Positions 30,389 through 35,440 of a stretch of DNA of 35,440 bases are shown here, in pieces. Source of the stretch: Arthrobacter sp. HY1533 (lineage in GTDB: Bacteria > Actinomycetota > Actinomycetes > Actinomycetales > Micrococcaceae). The notes below the pieces were generated by a model. The model had not been told where the DNA came from. It did no database searches and saw only the letters and a list, made by a program, of their open reading frames with translations. The stretch spans positions 1-35,440 of the forward strand of contig NZ_JANKZF010000036.1 of assembly GCF_027568515.1 (NCBI RefSeq), in the 5' to 3' direction. The position numbers and the translations under genes are program-made. Within the stretch, counting starts at the first letter, position 1, and every line of letters begins with the position of its first letter.

Positions 30389-31669
30389 GTGTCTGAGCTG
30401 AACATTGTTCTGGGTGTAGGCGGCGGAATCGCCGCCTACAAGTCGGCCCTGCTGCTGCGCCTCTTCACCGAGGCCGGCCACCGCGTCACAGTCATCCCCA
30501 CGGAGGCGTCCACGAAATTCGTGGGCGCCGCCACGTGGGAGGCGCTGAGCCGGCGGCCCGTCACGAACGATGTCTTTGACGCCGTGGACCAGGTCAACCA
30601 TGTCCGGATTGGACATGAGGCGGATTTGATCGTGGTGGCCCCGGCCACCGCGGACCTGCTGGCCCGGGCGGCCGGCGGCCACGCCGACGACCTCCTGACC
30701 ACCACCCTGCTCATGGCCCGGGGCCCCGTGCTTTTTGCCCCCGCCATGCACACGGAAATGTGGCAGCATGCCTCAACCCAGGCCAATGTGGCCACGCTGC
30801 GTTCGCGCGGCGTGCACGTCCTGGACCCGGCTGTGGGGCGCCTGACCGGCCCCGACACGGGTCCCGGCCGCCTGCCCGAGCCCGAGGTGATCTTCGCCGC
30901 AGCCATGGCGTTGGTGGGGGAGGGCGCCCCTGCCGCAGCCACCCCCGAACCGGAAGCGCCCGGCGCGCTTGCGGGCGTCCTTGCCGGCGTCCGCGTGCTC
31001 ATCACGGCCGGCGGCACCCGGGAACCACTTGACCCCGTGCGTTACCTGGGCAACCGCTCCTCGGGCAAGCAGGGCACAGCCCTGGCCGAGGCCGCACTTG
31101 CCGCAGGCGCCGACGTGACCTTGATTCACGCACCCATGGAGGTCCCCGCTCCCGCCGGGGCCAAGGTCCAGGCCATTGAGACAGCCCTTGAACTTCGCTC
31201 GGCAACCCTTGCCGCTGCGGGGGTGGCCGACGTCGTGATCATGGCCGCGGCCGTGGCGGACTTCCGCCCCTCCAGCATTTCCACCGGCAAGATCAAAAAG
31301 CGCGACCACGTGGCCGACCCCGTCATCACGCTGGTGCGCAACCCGGACATCCTGGCCGAGGTGGTGGCCCACCGGGCCGCGCTGAACCAGACGCAGCTCA
31401 TTGTCGGGTTTGCGGCCGAGACGGGCGACGACGAGGCCGACGCGAGCACTTACGCGCAGGCCAAGCTGGAGCGCAAGGGCTGTGACCTGCTCGTGGTCAA
31501 CGAGGTGGGCCCCGGCGACACCGGCAGCGAGCGTGTCTTTGGCCAGGACAGCAACCACGTGGAGATCCTGGCCCTCGACGGGGCCAGCCCCGTGCAGGCC
31601 GGCGGGAGCAAGCGCGAGGTGGCTGACGCCGTCGTGCAACTCATTGCCCAGAGGCTTGGAACCGGCTAG
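30389..31669 (+). CDS. coaBC: bifunctional phosphopantothenoylcysteine decarboxylase / phosphopantothenate-cysteine ligase
   Basis: Carries out steps two and three of coenzyme A synthesis from pantothenate. The N-terminal CoaC flavoprotein half has VGGGIAAYKSALLLRLF, the active-site His71 (NHVRIGH) and APAMHTEMW. The segment that carries the catalytic Cys in E. coli reads GRLTGPDTGPGRLPEPE here, without Cys, as is usual in actinobacteria. A Pro/Ala/Glu linker (about 175-195) leads to the CoaB half with ITAGGTREPLDPVRYLGNRS, MAAAVADFRP and the KIKK lysine block. It has 426 residues and a GTG start. Confidence 0.96.
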   Translation: MSELNIVLGVGGGIAAYKSALLLRLFTEAGHRVTVIPTEASTKFVGAATWEALSRRPVTNDVFDAVDQVNHVRIGHEADLIVVAPATADLLARAAGGHADDLLTTTLLMARGPVLFAPAMHTEMWQHASTQANVATLRSRGVHVLDPAVGRLTGPDTGPGRLPEPEVIFAAAMALVGEGAPAAATPEPEAPGALAGVLAGVRVLITAGGTREPLDPVRYLGNRSSGKQGTALAEAALAAGADVTLIHAPMEVPAPAGAKVQAIETALELRSATLAAAGVADVVIMAAAVADFRPSSISTGKIKKRDHVADPVITLVRNPDILAEVVAHRAALNQTQLIVGFAAETGDDEADASTYAQAKLERKGCDLLVVNEVGPGDTGSERVFGQDSNHVEILALDGASPVQAGGSKREVADAVVQLIAQRLGTG

Positions 31670-31742
31670 CGCTGCGGACCCGGCAGCACAACATGTATGA
31701 CAATCCGTGTCCCGCCCCGACAGGGCGCTGCACCATCACCAG

Positions 31743-31748
31743 TAGAGT
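31743..31748 (+). promoter_or_regulatory. -10 element of metK, leaderless arrangement
   Basis: TAGAGT ends six bases before the GTG start of metK at 31755. A poor -35 (GACAGG, 31719-31724) lies 18 bases upstream. No Shine-Dalgarno sequence fits, so a leaderless transcript is likely. No SAM riboswitch is present in the 85-base gap. Confidence 0.5.
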
Positions 31749-31754
31749 GGAACA

Positions 31755-32957
31755 GTGACTTCAGTGAACCCCCTGCGCCTGTTTACGTCCGAATCCGTGA
31801 CGGCAGGCCACCCAGACAAGATTTGTGACCAGATCAGCGACGCCATCCTTGACGCGCTGCTGGCCGAGGACCCCGATTCCCGGGTGGCCGTGGAGACCAT
31901 GGCCACCACCGGCCTGGTCCACGTTGCCGGCGAGGTGACCACCAACGCCTACGTTGAGATCCCGCAGATCGTGCGCAACACCATCCTGGACATTGGCTAC
32001 GACTCCTCGGCCAACGGTTTTGACGGCGCCCGCTGCGGCGTGTCGGTCTCGATCGGCCAGCAGTCGCAGGACATTTCCGACGGCGTGTTCAACGCCCTCG
32101 AGGTCCGTGAAGGCACCGCGGTGGACAAGTACGACTCCCAGGGCGCCGGCGACCAGGGCCTCATGTTCGGCTACGCGAGCAACGAGACCGCCTCCTACAT
32201 GCCGACGCCGATCTACCTGGCGCACCGCCTGTCCGAGCGCCTGACGGACGTCCGCAAGTCCGGCGAGCTCGCCTACCTGCGCCCCGACGGCAAGACACAG
32301 GTGACCATTGGCTACGACGGCGACACTCCCGTTTCGGTGGACACCGTTGTCATCTCCAGTCAGCACGCCGAGGGCACCGCCCTGGAAAAGCTGCGCGCCG
32401 ACCTGCAGGAATTCGTGATTGCCCCTGTCATGGCGGCCTCCGGCCTGGACGTGTCCGGCATCCGCACCTACCTGAACCCGGCCGGCCCCTTCGTGGTGGG
32501 CGGCCCCGTGGGTGACGCCGGCCTGACCGGGCGAAAGATCATCGTCGACACCTATGGCGGCATGGCCCGCCACGGCGGCGGCGCCTTCTCCGGCAAGGAC
32601 CCGTCAAAGGTTGACCGTTCGGCCGCCTACGCCATGCGCTGGGTTGCCAAGAACGTGGTTGCCGCCGGCCTGGCCGCCCGTGCCGAGGTCCAGGTTGGCT
32701 ACGCCATTGGCGTGGCACGTCCCGTGGGTGTCTATGTTGAGACCTTCGGCACCGAAACCGTTGACCCCCGCCGCATCGAGGATGCCATTGCGGCAATCTT
32801 CGACCTGCGCCCGGCCGCCATCATCGACAGCCTCGACCTGAAGCGCCCCATCTACGCCAAGACGGCCGCACACGGCCACTTCGGCCGCGACGACGCCGAC
32901 TTCACGTGGGAAAACCTGGACCGCGTTGATGCGCTGAAGGCATTCTTCAACGCCTAG
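31755..32957 (+). CDS. metK: S-adenosylmethionine synthase
   Basis: Makes S-adenosylmethionine from methionine and ATP. The 400-residue protein has [21 protein letters not shown] at its start, with His19 and Asp21 of the GHPDK motif. The [12 protein letters not shown] and [16 protein letters not shown] signatures are intact. The GTG start at 31755 lies six bases after a -10 hexamer. It is the last gene of this block and ends at a terminator hairpin. Confidence 0.98.
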   Translation: MTSVNPLRLFTSESVTAGHPDKICDQISDAILDALLAEDPDSRVAVETMATTGLVHVAGEVTTNAYVEIPQIVRNTILDIGYDSSANGFDGARCGVSVSIGQQSQDISDGVFNALEVREGTAVDKYDSQGAGDQGLMFGYASNETASYMPTPIYLAHRLSERLTDVRKSGELAYLRPDGKTQVTIGYDGDTPVSVDTVVISSQHAEGTALEKLRADLQEFVIAPVMAASGLDVSGIRTYLNPAGPFVVGGPVGDAGLTGRKIIVDTYGGMARHGGGAFSGKDPSKVDRSAAYAMRWVAKNVVAAGLAARAEVQVGYAIGVARPVGVYVETFGTETVDPRRIEDAIAAIFDLRPAAIIDSLDLKRPIYAKTAAHGHFGRDDADFTWENLDRVDALKAFFNA

Positions 32958-32976
32958 GCACCCGGTTTTCCACAGC

Positions 32977-33016
32977 AAGCACAGCCTGCCGGCTCCAATG
33001 TCGGCGGGCTGTGCTT
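32977..33016 (+). terminator. terminator hairpin after metK
   Basis: A 15-bp stem with one G-T wobble (32977-32991 with 33002-33016) and a 10-base loop lies 19 bases after the metK stop. AGCTTGTTTC follows. The T-tract is interrupted, but the stem is strong. Confidence 0.8.
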
Positions 33017-33082
33017 AGCTTGTTTCAGGGCTAGTTCCTGATCTTGATTGTTGCCGCATTGAACTGAATGAAAGGGGCCGCC

Positions 33083-35233
33083 GTGGACACGCACAACGCA
33101 GGCCCTTTCTCCCATGGCGGTCTCGAGGACGGCGTGCAGCTGAGCCTGCTGAGCGGCTTCGTGGCCAAGGAGCGCGTGGCCGACCCCCACAGCGGGGTTG
33201 TCCTGGCGCCATCCCTGCCGGTGGCCCGCGTGATCATCGACTCGCAGCTGCCCCACCTTGACCGTGTCTTTGACTATTCCGTGCCCCTTGAGCTCGACGC
33301 CGAGGCACAGCCGGGCGTGCGCGTCCGGGTGAAGTTCTCCGGACAGGACCTCAACGGCTTCCTGGTGGAGCGTGCCGCCGAATCGGAAAGCACGCGGCTG
33401 GTCCCGCTGTCCCGCGTGTACTCGGCCGTCCCCGTCCTGGCCCCGCAGGTCCTGGAGCTGGCCCAGCGCGTCGCGGCCCGCTACAGCGGCACCGTGGCCG
33501 ACGTCTTGCGCGTGGCAGTCCCGCCCCGGGTGGCAAGCCTGGAGAAGGTGTACCTGAAGAAGGCGGGGGAGTCCGCAGGGGATTCCGCTTCGGAGGCCAA
33601 GCCCGATGCCCCCGCCAAGCCCGGCCACTCGCTCTTTGCCGACTTCCCGCATGCCGAGGACTTCCTGACCCGGCTGGCCATGGGCGACAGCCCCAAGGCG
33701 GTGCTGGGTGCCTTGCACGGCTATGGACCCCAGTCGTGGCACCACCAGCTGGCCCAGGCAGTGGCCTACTGCCAGCTGTCCGGCCGCGGCGCCATTGTGG
33801 TGGTGCCCGAGCTCCGCAGCCTGGAACTGCTGGAGCGGGCCTTCGCCGATGTGCTGCCTGAGGACAGCTATGTGAAGTTGACGGCCGACGATGGCCCCAG
33901 CCTCCGCTATGCCAACTTCCTGCGCGTCCTCTCCGGCGACGTGCGGATCGTCATTGGCACGCGCTCGGCCGCCTATGCCCCCGTGAAAGACCTGGGCCTG
34001 GTGTGCTGCTGGGACGACGGCGACGAGCTGCACGTTGAGCGCCGGGCCCCGTACCAGCACAGCCGTGACGTGTTGCTGCTGCGCTCCGAGGTGGAGGGGG
34101 CCGCAGTCCTGATGGCGGGCCACAGCCGCAGCAGCGAGTCGCAGCGGCTCGTGGCCACTGGCTGGGCGCAAGAGCTGGTTGCCGGACGCCCCGAGGTGCG
34201 CAAGGCCGTTGCCAGGGTCATCAGCACGCAGGATTCCTACGAGCAGGAGCGCGACCCCGCCGCCGCCCTGGCCAGGCTTCCACACCGGGCCTGGGAAACG
34301 GCCAAGGCTGCGCTGAAGTTCGGTCCGGTGCTGGTGCAGGTGGCGCGCACAGGCTATGCGCCGGCACTGGCCTGCCAGCGCTGCCGGGAGGTGGCCCGGT
34401 GCCGGCACTGTGCGGGCCCGCTCATGCAGGCGCGTGCCCCCGGCTCGGCGTCGGTCATGGTCACGTGCAAGTGGTGCGGCACGGCCGAGACTGCGTTCAG
34501 CTGCAGCACCTGCGGTTTCCAGGGGTTGCGGGCCATCTCCGTTGGGGCCCTGCGCACCGCCGAGGAACTGGGCCGCGCCTTTCCTTCGGTTGCCGTGGTT
34601 TCCTCCTCGGGCGAGCACATCAAGACAACCGTGCCCGACCGTCCGGCCATCGTGGTCGCCACAATCGGTGCCGAGCCTGTGGCCACGCACGGCTATGCGG
34701 CAGCACTGCTGCTCGACGGCGACTCCATGCTCCGGCGTGAGTCGCTGCGCGCCGGCGAAGAAACCCTGCGCCGCTGGCTGAACGCTGCGGCGCTGGTCCG
34801 GCCCGCCAAGGACGGCGGCATCGTGGTGGTCACGGCGGAGGAGTCCGTGGAGGTCTCTGCGCTGGTGCGCTGGGACCCGGCCGGCCACGCCGAGCGGGAA
34901 TTTGCCCTGCGCCACCAACTCGGACTGCCACCCGCCATGCGGCTTGCCTCGCTGACGGGCCGCGAGGAGGACGTCGAGGCGTTCCGGGTGGCCTTGAAGC
35001 TGCCGGAGTCCGTGCGCGTCATAGGGCCCGCGCCAGTGGCGGCGGTGCCCTCCGCATCCGTGCATTCTGGTGCTGGCGATGCCGAGGCGCCCGACTACCG
35101 CACCATCCTGCTGTTCCCGTACTCCCTGGCCGCAACGGTCACGGCCGACATGCGGGCCCTCAAGGCAGCCAATGCTGCCCGCAGGACCGGATCACCTGTG
35201 CAGGTGCGCTGCGACGGCTTGGATGTCCTCTAG
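33083..35233 (+). CDS. priA: primosomal protein N' (PriA), actinobacterial type with degenerate helicase core
   Basis: PriA binds stalled forks and restarts replication. The protein has about 716 residues. The 3'-DNA-binding domain (VARVIIDSQLPHLDRVFDYS) and the zinc-binding region with four CxxC pairs (Cys431-Cys477) are intact. The helicase motifs are not. The Walker A position reads GYGPQSWHHQ instead of GxGKT, and the DEEH box region reads WDDGDELH (310-317). Loss of these motifs is known in actinobacterial PriA and implies a structural, non-helicase role. The GTG at 33083 is preferred because AAAGGGG lies five bases before it; an in-frame ATG at 33068 has no ribosome-binding site. It is transcribed alone after the metK terminator. 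Confidence 0.93.
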   Translation: MDTHNAGPFSHGGLEDGVQLSLLSGFVAKERVADPHSGVVLAPSLPVARVIIDSQLPHLDRVFDYSVPLELDAEAQPGVRVRVKFSGQDLNGFLVERAAESESTRLVPLSRVYSAVPVLAPQVLELAQRVAARYSGTVADVLRVAVPPRVASLEKVYLKKAGESAGDSASEAKPDAPAKPGHSLFADFPHAEDFLTRLAMGDSPKAVLGALHGYGPQSWHHQLAQAVAYCQLSGRGAIVVVPELRSLELLERAFADVLPEDSYVKLTADDGPSLRYANFLRVLSGDVRIVIGTRSAAYAPVKDLGLVCCWDDGDELHVERRAPYQHSRDVLLLRSEVEGAAVLMAGHSRSSESQRLVATGWAQELVAGRPEVRKAVARVISTQDSYEQERDPAAALARLPHRAWETAKAALKFGPVLVQVARTGYAPALACQRCREVARCRHCAGPLMQARAPGSASVMVTCKWCGTAETAFSCSTCGFQGLRAISVGALRTAEELGRAFPSVAVVSSSGEHIKTTVPDRPAIVVATIGAEPVATHGYAAALLLDGDSMLRRESLRAGEETLRRWLNAAALVRPAKDGGIVVVTAEESVEVSALVRWDPAGHAEREFALRHQLGLPPAMRLASLTGREEDVEAFRVALKLPESVRVIGPAPVAAVPSASVHSGAGDAEAPDYRTILLFPYSLAATVTADMRALKAANAARRTGSPVQVRCDGLDVL

Positions 35234-35236
35234 GCC

Positions 35237-35293
35237 ACGGTGGTCGCCCGGTGGTCGAGCCTGTCTCCCGGTGGTCGAGCCTGTCGAGACCCG
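35237..35293 (+). repeat. tandem, truncated copies of the dispersed GGTGGTCGAGCC repeat
   Basis: Three graded copies follow the priA stop by three bases: CGGTGGTCGCC (about 35238-35248), CGGTGGTCGAGCCTGTCT (35249-35266) and the fullest, CCGGTGGTCGAGCCTGTCGA plus GACCCG (35268-35293). The same element in reverse and with one change is inside pyrF at 28127-28151. GAGACCCGAGACCCGGGGTCT at the end adds a small hairpin. Confidence 0.9.
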
Positions 35294-35347
35294 AGACCCG
35301 GGGTCTGCTGGCGGAATATGTTGTTAGAACATTCTTTCTAAAAACTA

Positions 35348-35376
35348 TTGCGGTTGTATTACGGTGGGCGTAGTGT
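35348..35376 (+). promoter_or_regulatory. promoter of the gene at the window end, leaderless arrangement
   Basis: TTGCGG (35348-35353) and TAGTGT (35371-35376) are spaced by 17 bases, and the -10 ends six bases before the ATG at 35383. The region just upstream is markedly AT-rich (35315-35362) and contains the inverted repeat TTAGAA/TTCTAA at 35324-35329 and 35336-35341. Confidence 0.6.
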
Positions 35377-35382
35377 GGGGGT

Positions 35383-35440
35383 ATGAGTATTCCGGTGGTT
35401 GTCCCCGGGGACCGGGGCGGTGGCGCTGCACAGGATGTGG
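35383..35440 (+). CDS. 5' end of an unidentified gene, cut by window end
   Basis: An ATG at 35383 opens a frame that stays open to the last base (MSIPVVVPGDRGGGAAQDV). It follows a good promoter directly and has no Shine-Dalgarno sequence, consistent with leaderless expression. Nineteen residues are too few to identify the protein. In Arthrobacter-type genomes, genes set behind this repeat and an AT-rich promoter patch are often DUF222/HNH endonucleases; that is a guess from context only. In mycobacteria, genes such as fmt lie downstream of priA, so an insertion here is possible. Confidence 0.5.
   Translation, partial: MSIPVVVPGDRGGGAAQDV

Noticed and set aside
31670-31754. SAM riboswitch upstream of metK
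   Set aside because: The gap is 85 bases with a -10 element six bases before the start, leaving no room for a transcribed aptamer.
32954-35065. Long open frame on the minus strand opposite priA (703 codons)
   Set aside because: Shadow of priA with no recognisable domains and composition typical of antisense frames.

Overview
This window looks like core chromosome of a high-GC actinobacterium, most likely Arthrobacter or a close relative in the Micrococcaceae. The reasons are the strongly GC-biased third codon positions, frequent GTG and TTG starts, an actinobacterial integration host factor (mihF), an actinobacterial PriA with a degenerate helicase core, and gene orders shared with Mycobacterium and Streptomyces (DUF948-alaS-ruvX-mltG-aroE; pyrR-pyrB-pyrC-carA-carB-pyrF-mihF-gmk-rpoZ-coaBC-metK-priA). 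This assignment is an inference from gene content; no rRNA or tRNA gene was seen.

Layout. 1-152: an extreme G/C inverted repeat, then the leader of aspS. 153-7353: aspS; a convergent beta-helix-like protein; a GNAT acetyltransferase; an array of short intergenic repeats; a Vms1-like release-factor homologue; rarA; and rpsD with a long leader and a very strong terminator. 7545-17247: a tightly packed cluster of two small membrane proteins, alaS, ruvX, mltG, aroE, aroC, aroK, aroB and a TPR-like protein. It joins alanyl-tRNA charging, glycan-strand termination and the shikimate pathway. 17405-18414: efp and nusB, followed by a convergent PrsW-type membrane protease. 20141-28983: the complete pyrimidine operon pyrR-pyrB-pyrC-(membrane protein)-carA-carB-pyrF, with a PyrR-binding RNA hairpin in its leader. 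29109-32957: mihF, gmk, rpoZ, coaBC and metK. 33083-35233: priA. The last 200 bases hold copies of a short dispersed repeat and the promoter and first codons of a gene cut by the window end.

Most genes are housekeeping and need no special explanation. I do not see a new multi-gene system. The most interesting signals are small: a PyrR-binding loop next to the pyrR ribosome-binding site; a dispersed repeat (core GGTGGTCGAGCCTGTCGAGA) that has become part of the pyrF coding sequence and recurs after priA; a 32-bp-period repeat array; a long imperfect palindrome over the mihF promoter; a histidine-rich tandem repeat in the cytoplasmic tail of MltG; a release-factor homologue with an altered catalytic loop; and several promoters placed for leaderless transcription.
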